This document shows positions 32,499-40,655 of a DNA stretch of 64,000 nt, in pieces. Within the stretch, counting starts at the first letter, position 1, and each line of letters begins with the position of its first letter. The notes beneath the pieces were generated by a model. The model had not been told where the DNA came from. It made no database searches and saw only the letters and a program-made list of their open reading frames with translations. Location: the NCBI RefSeq assembly GCF_011764445.1, contig NZ_BLPG01000002.1, forward strand, positions 186,001 through 250,000, in the 5' to 3' direction. The stretch comes from Phytohabitans rumicis. Its GTDB lineage: Bacteria > Actinomycetota > Actinomycetes > Mycobacteriales > Micromonosporaceae. A program made the position numbers and the translations under genes.

Positions 32499-33413
32499 AT
32501 GCGCGCAGTCAGCTATGCGGAGTTCGGAGGACCGGAGGTCTTGCACGTGGCGGAACTGCCCGTGCCCGAGCCCGGACCGGGACAGGTACGGGTGCGGGTC
32601 GCCGCGTCCGTCGTCCACCCGGTCGACCTCATGATTCGTGCCGGTCGGTTCCCGGCACCGCTGCCGGCCGGACTGCCGTACGTACCCGGCTGGGACGTGG
32701 CGGGCAGGGTCGACGCGGTGGGTCCGGCCATCGGAGACCTCCGGCTGGACGACGATGTCATCGGCTTCTCCCCCTGGGTGCGCACCACCGTCGGCGCCCA
32801 CGCGGAGTACGTGGTCCTCGAGGCCGCCTGGCTGACCGCCGCGCCCACCGGCATTCCCGCCACCGAGGCCGCGACCCTGCCGACCAATGGCCTCGCCGCC
32901 GCCCAGGCACTCGACCTGCTCGCGCTCCCGGCGGGCTCATCCGTGCTGGTCACCGGCGCCGCGGGGCAGGTCGGCGGATTCACCCTCGCGCTGGCCCGGA
33001 TCCGCGGTATCCGCGCCACCGGCATCGCCGGGGCCGACGACCGCGAGTTCGTCGAGTCACAGGGCGCGACGTTCGTGCCGCGCTCGGACGATCCGATCCC
33101 GCTAGCGCCGGGCAGTTTCGACGCAGTTGTCGACCCGGCGGTGATCGGCCCGTCACTGCTGGAACTGGTCAGGGACGGTGGCGGCTACGTGGCCGCCTCA
33201 CCCCCGCTGCGCCCGGAGCCGGTGCGGGACATCCGAACGTTCGCACTGGACGTGCTACCGGACGGCAACCGGCTGGGCGACCTGGTGAAACTCGTGGAAA
33301 GCGGCGACATACCGCTGCGGGTCGCCGGGGTGTACACCTTCGCCGACGCGGCGGCGGCCCACGAGCGGCTGGCCCAACGCGGCGTACGGGGCGCAGTGGT
33401 ACTCGTTCCTTGA
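32499..33413 (+). CDS. NADP-dependent quinone oxidoreductase-like MDR enzyme
   Basis: 304 residues. GroES-like N-terminus with AEFGGPEVLHVAELPVPEPGPGQVRVRV-type sequence and nucleotide-binding GSSVLVTGAAGQVGGFTLALAR; no structural-zinc cysteine cluster, so it fits the quinone oxidoreductase subgroup. ATG at 32499 follows GGAGGG. Target of the divergent HxlR regulator (inference), suggesting a response to quinones or aldehydes. Confidence 0.85.
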   Translation: MRAVSYAEFGGPEVLHVAELPVPEPGPGQVRVRVAASVVHPVDLMIRAGRFPAPLPAGLPYVPGWDVAGRVDAVGPAIGDLRLDDDVIGFSPWVRTTVGAHAEYVVLEAAWLTAAPTGIPATEAATLPTNGLAAAQALDLLALPAGSSVLVTGAAGQVGGFTLALARIRGIRATGIAGADDREFVESQGATFVPRSDDPIPLAPGSFDAVVDPAVIGPSLLELVRDGGGYVAASPPLRPEPVRDIRTFALDVLPDGNRLGDLVKLVESGDIPLRVAGVYTFADAAAAHERLAQRGVRGAVVLVP

Positions 33414-33932
33414 TCAGCGGTTCTGTCGTTCGAGGCCGCGGCGGACGAGGCCGCGGACGCCGGGCAGGGTGATCGCTCGGATCGTGACGTCGTTCAGCCA
33501 CACGTGGAGGCGGCTCGGTGGCGCGTACTGGTACATGCCGCGGCGGGCGTGTGCCTGCCGCTTGGTGACCTCAGGTCGCAGGCCGGCTTCCCAGTCGGCC
33601 AGGGCCGCCGGGAGGTCGTGACCGTGCCGCTGCAGGACAGCGCCGAGCTGATCGGCGCCGGCGAGCGCCAAGGCCGCGCCGTGCCCGGCGAAGAGTGTGA
33701 CGCACCAGGCCGCGTCTCCGAGGAGCACGATCCGACCGGTGCTCCATCGTGGCATGACCACCTGGCTGACCCGATCGAAGTAGGCGCCGGCAGGGTCATT
33801 CTCAAGGTGGCGGATCGCCTCAGGCACGCCCGCGGCCAGGTCGCCGAAGGCTGCGCGAAGCGCATCCACCGGTCCGCGTTCCAGTTCCAGACCCGGATCC
33901 ACGCAGCGGTACGTGAAGAACGCCGCAGGCAC
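33414..33932 (-). pseudogene. FAD monooxygenase, C-terminal fragment only
   Basis: 172 residues matching the C-terminal half of an FAD-dependent aromatic-type monooxygenase: GRIVLLGDAAWCVTLFAGHGAALALAGADQL is the second FAD motif. The N-terminal GxGxxG nucleotide-binding half is absent. Upstream sequence switches, at about 33917-33932, into the C-terminal part of a TetR gene read on the other strand. A deletion that removed the shared promoter and both N-termini explains this. Confidence 0.75.
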
Positions 33933-34138
33933 TCGAACGCGCGACGGTCGACTACCTGGTCGCCGAGCAGCAGCTCGGACGGATACCTGCGAGCGCCGAC
34001 ACGGACGCTCTCGCTCTTGCCGTGGTCGGTGTGCTGCACCACGTCGCGCTCACCGACGGCACCAACCCGGCGGCAGACAGCCGCATTCGTCGCGCCATGA
34101 CCACACTGACCGACGGCTCCCAAGCCGTCACTTCCTGA
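33917..34138 (+). pseudogene. TetR regulator, C-terminal fragment
   Basis: Reading RTPQALERATVDYLVAEQQ and then LGRIPASADTDALALAVVGVLHHV gives about 73 residues that look like the end of a TetR ligand-binding domain, closed by TGA at 34136-34138. No HTH and no start are present. It abuts the truncated monooxygenase head to head, so the two were probably once a divergent regulator/enzyme pair. Recognised by composition and pattern only, so family identity is moderate. Confidence 0.55.
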
Positions 34139-34367
34139 CGGGCTTGATTGCTGCGATTGCCGCGCCTACCGGTGCGGTCTCTCCTTCGAGGACCTTGATC
34201 TCCAGCAGCGTGCCGGAAGCTTCCGCGGGTATCTCAGTGTCAACTTTGTCGGTCGAGATCTCGAACAGCGGCTCGCCGGCCTCGACGGTGTCGCCGACAT
34301 GTTTCAGCCAGCGTGTCACGGTGCCCTCGACGACATGCTCCCCGAGCGCCGGCACCGTGACGAACAC
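34128..34367 (-). CDS. Stand-alone lipoyl-domain protein
   Basis: 79 residues from GTG 34365-34367. [21 protein letters not shown] and [19 protein letters not shown] are the E2-type lipoyl domain, with lipoyl-Lys in TDKVD. Subunit-binding and acyltransferase domains of a full E2 are missing. It ends ten bases inside the opposite TetR remnant. It may be a true small carrier protein or the N-terminal remnant of an E2 gene. Confidence 0.65.
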   Translation of the reverse strand: MFVTVPALGEHVVEGTVTRWLKHVGDTVEAGEPLFEISTDKVDTEIPAEASGTLLEIKVLEGETAPVGAAIAAIKPVRK

Positions 34368-34432
34368 GGTGACGTCGCTGCGGCGCTCCGAGTGCGTCAG
34401 AGTCGCGGTGAGAGTGGGCTGCTCCTGCCGGG

Positions 34433-34783
34433 TCAATGCAGGTTCTGGCGTGTCCCCCTTCGCTGGCGGTGGCGCTTCCACAGGTAGACGGCGCCGCCCA
34501 AACCGACAAGTAACGCCGCTGTCCCCTTCCATTGCCGCTCGAAAACCGGACGCTGATCACCGAGTACGGCATCCCCGACCAACGTAAGCCAGACCAGGGG
34601 AACGACCCAGCCGAAGGAACGCGAGAGCGGTGGCAGTTCTCCTCGGGCACGAACGGCTAACACCAGCACGAGGGCACTGCTCGCAACAACGACAAGCGGC
34701 AAACCGATACGCCACACGGCGCCGATGAACTGCACGGATGCAGTATGGGGCAGGTGCAGCGCGTCCGGAACCCGGCCATCCAT
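34433..34783 (-). CDS. Small hypothetical membrane protein
   Basis: 116 residues with about three hydrophobic segments ([54 protein letters not shown]) and a basic C-terminal tail. No family recognised. Its reading frame overlaps the possible upstream extension of the lipoyl gene. Confidence 0.5.
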   Translation of the reverse strand: MDGRVPDALHLPHTASVQFIGAVWRIGLPLVVVASSALVLVLAVRARGELPPLSRSFGWVVPLVWLTLVGDAVLGDQRPVFERQWKGTAALLVGLGGAVYLWKRHRQRRGTRQNLH

Positions 34784-34837
34784 CGATAGGGTGTAGGCAC
34801 ACTGTCCATACAGGATCGCGTGGGGAGCGCCCGCGGC

Positions 34838-35632
34838 TCATTCGTGTCGCCGACCTGGTGAACGTTCGCGGTCAATGTACAAGCGCCGATGGCGGCCCGG
34901 CGTGGTGCCGACGATCGCGGTGAAGGCGGCGATGAAGCTGCTCGGGTTCGCCCAGCCGCAGGCGTGCGCGACGCGCGTCGTGTCGTGGCCCTCGGCGAGC
35001 AGTACGAGCGCGTGACAGATGCGCAGCTGGGTGCGCCATTCATAGAACGTCATGCCGAGCTCGTCGTGGAAGAGGCGGCTGAGCGTGCGGGCGCCGGCTC
35101 CGACCCGCTGACCGAGCGCGGCCAGCGGGCTGCTATCGGCGGGGTTGTCGTCCACGATGCGAGCTACCGCCCGCAACCGGTCGTCGCGTGGCTCGGGCAG
35201 CTGCGTGGGCTGCTCGGGCGCCTCGCGGAGCTCGTCGACCAGGACCCGGTGCAGGCGGGCGCGAGCGCCGCGGTCGAAGTGCCGCGTTCCGGTGAGGGTC
35301 AGCAGGACCTCGCGGACGAGGCCGGAGGCCAGGAAGACCGCCGGGCGAGCGGGCGCGAGCCGGGCGAGCGAAGGCGGCAGAAAGACTATCCGCATATCGG
35401 TGTCGCCGTGCGCGCGGTGGTGGTGCGTGGACCCGGCCGGGATCCACGCGACCCGGTTGGCCGGAACAACCGAGGTGCCTCGCTCGGTGTGCACGGACAG
35501 GACGCCGCTGGCCGCGTACACCAAATGCCCGCGTGGGTGGGAGTGTGCCCGGCTGGTCCCGCCCGACGGCCACAGGTGCACGCCCCGGACGGCCAGATCC
35601 GGGATTGGCGGGCTACGGGCATAGCTTGGCAT
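34838..35632 (-). CDS. AraC-family regulator with cupin sensor
   Basis: 264 residues. An N-terminal cupin-like domain (HSHPRGHLVYAASGVLSVHTERG, RVAWIPAGSTHHHRAHG) precedes two AraC HTH motifs (ARTLSRLFHDELGMTFYEWRTQLRICHALVLLAEG and TRVAHACGWANPSSFIAAFTAIVGTTPGRHRR). ATG at 35630-35632 gives full family length. Divergent from the MDR dehydrogenase, which is its likely target. Confidence 0.88.
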   Translation of the reverse strand: MPSYARSPPIPDLAVRGVHLWPSGGTSRAHSHPRGHLVYAASGVLSVHTERGTSVVPANRVAWIPAGSTHHHRAHGDTDMRIVFLPPSLARLAPARPAVFLASGLVREVLLTLTGTRHFDRGARARLHRVLVDELREAPEQPTQLPEPRDDRLRAVARIVDDNPADSSPLAALGQRVGAGARTLSRLFHDELGMTFYEWRTQLRICHALVLLAEGHDTTRVAHACGWANPSSFIAAFTAIVGTTPGRHRRLYIDRERSPGRRHE

Positions 35633-35677
35633 TCTAACGGTGGGCGGCCGCAAGGCTGCCTGGCGACAGTTCAGGAC

Positions 35678-36661
35678 ATGAGAACGACGATGCGAGCCGC
35701 GGTCTGCGTCCGGGCGGGCGGCCCCGAGGTCCTGGAGATTCGTGAGCTGCCGGTGCCGGCGGTGCGGGACGGCTGGAGCCTGGTGCGGGTGATGGGCGCG
35801 GGCCTCAACCGTTCGGAGTTGCGGACCCGTCAAGGCCATTCGCCGAGCGTGCGGTTCCCGCGCGTGCTGGGGATCGAATGCGTGGGCACCATGGCGGTAT
35901 CGACCGATCCCTCGCTGCCGGAGGGCACGACCGTCGCGGCGGTGATGGGCCAGATGGGCCGGGAGTTCGACGGCGGCTACGCCGAGTACGTGTTGCTGCC
36001 GAACACGCTGCTCATGCCGGTGACCACCACGCTGCCCTGGGAGGTGCTGGCCGCGCTGCCGGAGACGTACCTGACCGCGCAGGGCGCCTTCGACGCGCTG
36101 GGGATCCGGCCAGGTGAGCGGTTGCTGATCCGCGGCGGTACGTCGTCGGTGGGCATGGCCGCCGCGTCGATCGCGCACGGCCACGGCGTCGAGATCGCGG
36201 CCACGACCCGCCGGCCCGAGAAGGCCGGCGCGCTGACCGCGGCGGGCGTCGACCACGTACTCCTCGATGACGGAGCGTCGCCGCGCACGCCGTGGCCGGC
36301 CGGGCCGAGCCACGTCCTGGATCTCGTCGGGACGAGCACGGTCGTCGACTCGCTGCGCCTGGTCTGCCGGGGCGGGACCGTCTGCGTGGCGGGCTCCCTC
36401 AGCGGATGGCTGATCCGCGACTTCGAGCCGATCGCGATGATCCCCTCCGGGACCCGGCTCACGGCCTTCCACAGCGACGACGCCAAGGGCAGCGCGGGCG
36501 CGGCCGTACTCCAGCGGGTCGTCCACAACGTCGAGGCCGGCATCTACCAGCCGAACGTCGACCGGGTCTGCGGCCTGGACGACGTCGCCGCGGCCCACCG
36601 GCACATGGAGGACAACCAGGCCACCGGCAAGGTGGTCATACTGCCGCAGAGCCCGTCCTGA
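35678..36661 (+). CDS. Zinc-less MDR dehydrogenase/quinone reductase-like
   Basis: 327 residues. GroES-like N-terminus AAVCVRAGGPEVLEIRELPVP and cofactor-binding ERLLIRGGTSSVGMAAASIAHGHG. No catalytic-zinc or structural-zinc Cys set is visible. ATG at 35678 or 35690. The 45-bp gap to the divergent AraC gene must hold both promoters. Confidence 0.83.
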   Translation: MRTTMRAAVCVRAGGPEVLEIRELPVPAVRDGWSLVRVMGAGLNRSELRTRQGHSPSVRFPRVLGIECVGTMAVSTDPSLPEGTTVAAVMGQMGREFDGGYAEYVLLPNTLLMPVTTTLPWEVLAALPETYLTAQGAFDALGIRPGERLLIRGGTSSVGMAAASIAHGHGVEIAATTRRPEKAGALTAAGVDHVLLDDGASPRTPWPAGPSHVLDLVGTSTVVDSLRLVCRGGTVCVAGSLSGWLIRDFEPIAMIPSGTRLTAFHSDDAKGSAGAAVLQRVVHNVEAGIYQPNVDRVCGLDDVAAAHRHMEDNQATGKVVILPQSPS

Positions 36662-36766
36662 GCCTGATTCCTGTTCAATGGAGCGCAACGCTTCGAGCAG
36701 CGCGCTCGTACGCTCGTCGCCCTCGAGCAAGGACAGCAAGCAGATATACCGCCCTATGCGCCGTGA
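36662..36766 (-). other. Short orphan coding-like fragment
   Basis: On the minus strand this gap reads LLSLLEGDERTSALLEALRS followed by IEQESG, a helical, gene-like stretch with no start of its own and no partner. It may be the edge of a lost gene. Function cannot be named. Confidence 0.25.
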
Positions 36767-37587
36767 CTAACTGCGCACATCTCGAGCGCGAACAGTGGCA
36801 GACCGCAGCCATTGCTCAGGGTCTTGGCCCGCGACGAATCCAAGGTAATCGCTGGCCAGCGCGACTCCAGCCAGGCGTCGAAGGTTGGGGGCCAGACTGC
36901 GTAGCCGGTCGATGCCGGTGGCCAGGATGTGGTTGTCGGCGGGCCGGAGCCAGGGCAAGACGTGTTCGCAGATCAGGGCACGGCGTGTGGTCTCGGCGGT
37001 GTTATGTCCGGCGGCGTGCCACAGGCGGCCGCTGTAGACCAGCGCACTACCGGCGGGCATGACCGCCGGAACAAGCTCCTGCGGCTGCGGACGGCGTCCC
37101 GCGGCCCAGCGGTGGCTGCCCGGAGCGATCAAGGTAGCACCGTTGCTGGCGGTGAAGTCGTCGAGCGCCCAGATGACGTTGATCTCCGCCTCCACCTCCC
37201 GGGGAAGGGGGTAGACCCCGCGTCGAAGTGCAGCTGCTGGGCACCCTGACCCGGATCCACGGCAGACAGGAACAGCATGCCGAACTGGTAGACCTCACCC
37301 AGGCAAGCGGTGACGAGGTGGTGCACCTCGGGGTGGAGCAGCAGCGGTTCGAGGGACCCGACGCGTTTCAGCAGGGAGTACACGCGCCGGGTGCGCCGGC
37401 CGTCGAAACCGTTGTCGCTCCAGTCGGCCCCGCGCAGAAGGTCGTCCGCGTGGTCGCGGGCCGCGGCGAGCTCCGCGTCGGACAGCAACGCGCGCAGCAC
37501 CACGAAGCCATGGTCTTGCAGCGCAGCAAGAGCTGAACCGCTTTCGGTGTCACCGATCTCAGCCACAGCCGGAGATCCTAACCGCAC
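36767..37587 (-). CDS. Phytanoyl-CoA dioxygenase family protein, frameshifted as read
   Basis: Two frames combine to about 273 residues of a PhyH-type Fe(II)/2-oxoglutarate dioxygenase. The first metal-ligand pair is in QQLHFDAG (HxD), the distal His in WHAAGHNT, and the 2-oxoglutarate Arg in TTRRALICEHV. The break is at the C-run 37216-37219, where one base is missing; restoring it gives a natural LHFDAGVYPLPREVEAEINV. GTG start at 37585-37587 with GGAG upstream. Substrate unknown. Confidence 0.82.
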
Positions 37588-37643
37588 ATCCAGCTCCGCC
37601 TATGGTAGGTCGTCAGCCAGGTCGGTCCATTAGGGTCGGCGGC

Positions 37644-38302
37644 ATGACGCCAGCCCTTGCCGCCAGCGCCTTCGACTCGCTGCGCCTCGACGCCGTGCCC
37701 GACCAGGAGGCACTGCGCCGGGCCTACGAACTGCCCAGCGACGCGGCCGTGCGAAAGCAGATGACCGAACTCACCGAGCAGACCCGGCGGTTGATCGGCT
37801 GCTCGTCGCTGGTCCTGGTCGCCAGCGTGGACGCCGAGGGCAACTGTGACGTCTCCCCGCGCGGCGGCCCCGCCGGGTTCGTCGCCGTCCTGGACGCACG
37901 GACGGTGGCGATACCGGACGCGACCGGCAACAAGCGCCTGGACACCCTGCAGAACGTCATCGCCACCGGGCGGGCCGGGCTGCTGTTCGTCATCCCGGGG
38001 CGCACCACGACGCTCAGGGTGAACGGCCGGGCCTGCGTCTCCACTCGCCCCGAGCTGCTGTCGCAGCTGACCGCCGTGGGCAAACCGCCGGCCAGTGCGC
38101 TGGTGCTGGGGATCGAGGAGGTCTACCCGCACTGCCCAAGGCGCTGCTGCGCAGCGGGGCCTGGAAGCCCGAGCAGTGGCTGCCCGCGGACGCCCAGCCC
38201 ACCTCCGCCGAGGTGACGCTGGCCCAGCTGCGGATGCCGGAGCTGACGATCGCTGACATCGAGCAGGCGGAGGCGGACTCGCTGAAGTACCGGTACGAGT
38301 GA
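37644..38302 (+). CDS. Pyridoxamine 5'-phosphate oxidase-like flavoprotein, frameshifted as read
   Basis: About 219 residues after joining two frames. LIGCSSLVLVASVDAEGNCDVSPRGGPAGFVAVLDARTVAIPD and RAGLLFVIPGRTTTLRVNGRA are typical of the split-barrel FMN-binding family (MSMEG_1061-like). The frame breaks at 38135-38137, where CACTGCCCAAGGCG lacks one C; the downstream frame continues to RMPELTIADIEQAEADSLKY and TGA at 38300-38302. ATG at 37644. Confidence 0.82.
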
Positions 38303-38321
38303 CGGGCCGTACAACGACCGA

Positions 38322-38860
38322 TCAGATGTGGTGCTCTTCCCACCTCTGCTCAAGGCTGTTGGAGTACGGCCACTGAACGATCCATGTGCCGTTGGCCCTG
38401 GAGCCGCCTGAGACGGCGAGGACATAGTTGCTGTTGACGTTCCGGAGGAGCCAGCCCTGACCTGCTCCGGCGGAGAGCTTTTCCCAGTGCTGATCGGCCT
38501 TGCTGAGGTTGCAGGTCCATTGGACGGCGCGGGCGCCCGGTTCGCGACTGCTGTCACCGATGGCCAGGCACTTGCCGCTGTTCGAGTTCATGATGTTCGT
38601 CCCCCGTACCACCTCCAGATCTGTTCGGCGTTGCCGCCGAAGGGCTTGCATCCCCAGCTGACCAGTGGTGCGCCATTCTCCAGGCTGGCACCGCCGACCG
38701 AGGCGCACTTGGGGTCGAAGTCGCCGCTGCCGTTGAAGCCCCTCAGCTCGAAGTACTGGCTGGCAGCCTCGGCGCGAACGGGGCCGAGCAGGGTCAGCGC
38801 CGTGACCGCGGCCGCGACGACGGACAGGAGGCGGTGGATGCGGGGCCGTGCGATGCTCAT
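38322..38860 (-). CDS. Secreted ricin-type lectin (RICIN) protein, frameshifted as read
   Basis: About 179 residues after joining two frames. Signal peptide LLSVVAAAVTALTLLGPVRAEA, then a beta-trefoil-like lectin with NIMNSNSGKCLAIGDSS, AVQWTCNLSKADQHWE and YVLAVSGGS repeats. The break is at a run of five C (38601-38605), where one base is missing between EQIWRWY and GTNIMNSN. ATG at 38858-38860 follows GGAGG at eight bases, which decides the start. Probably binds a glycan; no catalytic domain is attached. Confidence 0.78.
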
Positions 38861-38955
38861 ATAAGGGACCTCCATTGTCGACAGTCCGCCGTGGACGAAC
38901 TGACGGTATCGATGCCCGGCCCCGGCGTCCAGCACACCACCGGACAGCGGGGTGG

Positions 38956-39294
38956 TCACGGTGTGGCGGCGACGTACACCCAGGCGCGGATGCCGGAGGC
39001 GAGCGAGACCAGGACGCGGTAGTAGTCGTCGACCTCGTAGCCGTCGGCGGCGACCAACTCGTCGTCGGTCAGCTCGAACACCGCGCCCGGCACGCTGTCC
39101 GCCTCGTCGCCGGTCTCGACCAGGATCGGATGGTGGGTCTGGCCGCTGACCGCGAGCACATCCGGGTCGGTGATCTCCAGCATCGTCACGGCGTAGCCCG
39201 GCAGATGATCGCCCTGGCCGGTGAGCAGCCGGCCGAACGTTGCCTGCTGCACGGCCGGGTCCCGCAGAGTGCCATAGGAGAACAGCATCGGCAT
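38956..39294 (-). CDS. Gamma-glutamylcyclotransferase-like (AIG2/GGCT) protein
   Basis: 112 residues. MLFSYGTLRDPAVQQATFGR is the substrate-loop signature of the family, and the catalytic Glu is in GAVFELTDDEL. AIG2-like proteins act on gamma-glutamyl amines or peptides in known cases. ATG at 39292-39294 is favoured by the family start. Confidence 0.8.
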   Translation of the reverse strand: MPMLFSYGTLRDPAVQQATFGRLLTGQGDHLPGYAVTMLEITDPDVLAVSGQTHHPILVETGDEADSVPGAVFELTDDELVAADGYEVDDYYRVLVSLASGIRAWVYVAATP

Positions 39295-39329
39295 GGCAAT
39301 GATCTTTGCATCCCGCGGCGATTCGCCTC

Positions 39330-39365
39330 CACCCGCCCGGCCGGTCACCGCCGGCCGGGCGGGTG
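39330..39365 (-). terminator. Hairpin after the DUF779 gene
   Basis: A perfect 15-bp stem (CACCCGCCCGGCCGG) with loop TCACCG, five bases after the DUF779 stop on the minus strand. No U-run; a typical GC-rich actinobacterial terminator. Confidence 0.7.
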
Positions 39366-39369
39366 CGGT

Positions 39370-39743
39370 TCAGGCGTCGAGGGCGGCCTGCTCCTGCGGG
39401 GTCAGTAGCCGGGAGCGGATGAGGAACCGGACGCCTTCGGGTGCTTCGAGGGAGAATCCGCTGCCGCGGCCGGGGACCACGTCGACGGTGAGGTGCGTGT
39501 GGCGCCAGCGCTCGAACTGGGTGGCGGCCATCCAGAAGGTGACCGGTTCGGCGACGCCGTCGACGACCAGTTCGGCGAGCAGGACGTCGGAGGAGCCGGT
39601 GCGGAACCCTCCCTCGGGTAGCACATCGGGCTGCTGCCGTCGCAGCAGCCGCCGGACTGGTGAAACATCAACGGTCCGTGGGCGCCGCGCAGTGAGCGGA
39701 GTACGTCGGCGGCGGCCGGGGTGATGTCGACGCGGGATGCCAT
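39370..39743 (-). CDS. DUF779 protein, frameshifted as read
   Basis: About 124 residues after joining two frames: MASRVDITPAAADVLRSLRG, MFHQSGGCCDGSSPMCYP, then GGFRTGSSDVLLAEL and TFWMAATQFERWRHTHLTVDVVPGRG. DUF779 proteins are regularly encoded beside aldehyde dehydrogenases of the ExaC/AcoD type. One base is missing in the GGG run at 39616-39618 (plus strand). ATG at 39741-39743. Its partner dehydrogenase is reduced to a fragment next door. Confidence 0.82.
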
Positions 39744-39762
39744 GGCCTGTCCTCAATGGAGC

Positions 39763-40082
39763 CTAGAAGAAGCCCAGGGCCTTGGGTGAGTAGCTGACCA
39801 GCAGATTCTTGGTCTGCTGGTAGTGGTCGCGCAGCACCGGCAGCACCGCCGACAGCGGATGCGCCGACCGGTAGCCGGCCAGGTCGTCGTCCAGCAGCGT
39901 GACCGGCGGATCGGCGTCCGGGTCCACGTGCGCCTGCGTCGAGCGCAGCCACGAGCCGGCCACGACGTCCCGGATGGGCATCGACCCGACGTCCAACATG
40001 CCGGTGGACAGGAAGGTGGCGTGCGCCTGGGCGATCTCGCGGGCCCGGCCGCGCCGACCGCGGCCAGCCACCCGTTCGCCAT
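39763..40082 (-). pseudogene. Fusion: GAF-type regulator N-terminus and aldehyde dehydrogenase C-terminus
   Basis: The first part (MANGWLAAVGA, then REIAQAHATFLSTGMLDVGS and LLDDDLAGYRSAHPLSAVLP) resembles the N-terminus of AcoR/GAF-domain regulators. The last 22 residues (HYQQTKNLLVSYSPKALGFF) are the recognised C-terminus of an ExaC-type aldehyde dehydrogenase. The junction is near 39822-39830. The GAF domain remainder, its HTH and about 480 dehydrogenase residues are missing. A single missing base near 40044-40049 also shifts the N-terminal frame. An in-frame deletion joining two neighbouring genes explains it. Confidence 0.65.
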
Positions 40083-40172
40083 CGGCGTCACCACCCCGTG
40101 TCGCGGTCCCGGCTACCGCCGGCTGTGCTCCCCCAGGTAACCCACGGCCGCGGCGATCGGCAACGTGCAGCC

Positions 40173-40313
40173 TCACAGCCGGGATTCAGGAGTCGGGATC
40201 GGCGCCATAGCCATCGCCTCGACCTCGACCTCCTCCACGTCGGCCATTGTCGCGGGGATGACACGCGAGGTCCTACGCGCCCGCTTCCGCGTCATCGCGG
40301 CCTCGTCCATCAT
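40173..40313 (-). CDS. Possible 46-residue peptide
   Basis: Starts MMDEAAMTRKRARRTSRVIP, has an acidic middle (DVEEVEVEA) and ends PIPTPESRL. It is divergent from the two-TM protein. There is no clear ribosome site and no biosynthetic enzymes nearby, so it may be chance. Confidence 0.25.
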   Translation of the reverse strand: MMDEAAMTRKRARRTSRVIPATMADVEEVEVEAMAMAPIPTPESRL

Positions 40314-40319
40314 GGGCGG

Positions 40320-40655
40320 ATGAAGCGGCGGTTGTGGGCGTTGGCGGCCTTGCTGGGTGCCGTCCTGGCCGTCGCCGGATGGATCGTCTATCTCGCCACG
40401 ATCGGGCTGGACCGGGCCGACCAACTGTCCAGTGTGGTCGGCGCGATCTTGGCGGCCGTGGTCGGCGTGGCGGGCTTGGTGGTCGCGTTCCGCACCTGGC
40501 CCCGAGGCCGGATTGAGCCGCCGGCCGGGGCCGGTGGCGAGGTCCCGCCGGCCGCCCCTGTCCAGATCAACCAAGCCTCCGGCGCCGCGACCATGTTCAG
40601 CGTGCAGGGCGGTGACCTGATCATCGGTGAGCCGGGCCCTTCCGATGAACGATGA
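40320..40655 (+). CDS. Two-TM protein with C-terminal signalling motif, candidate NLR effector
   Basis: 111 residues. Two membrane segments (residues 5-26 and 36-57) are separated by a short loop, with a basic N-terminus. A Pro/Gly/Ala linker (61-80) leads to a C-terminal motif at 82-102 that matches QxNxAxxxATxxxVQxGD. The same motif, in register, opens the STAND ATPase encoded next (its residues 9-31). Such shared motifs are described as bacterial amyloid signalling sequences linking NLR-like sensors to membrane effectors. No catalytic domain is seen, so a membrane-perturbing effector is my inference. The gene overlaps the ATPase start by 11 bases. Confidence 0.72.
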   Translation: MKRRLWALAALLGAVLAVAGWIVYLATIGLDRADQLSSVVGAILAAVVGVAGLVVAFRTWPRGRIEPPAGAGGEVPPAAPVQINQASGAATMFSVQGGDLIIGEPGPSDER

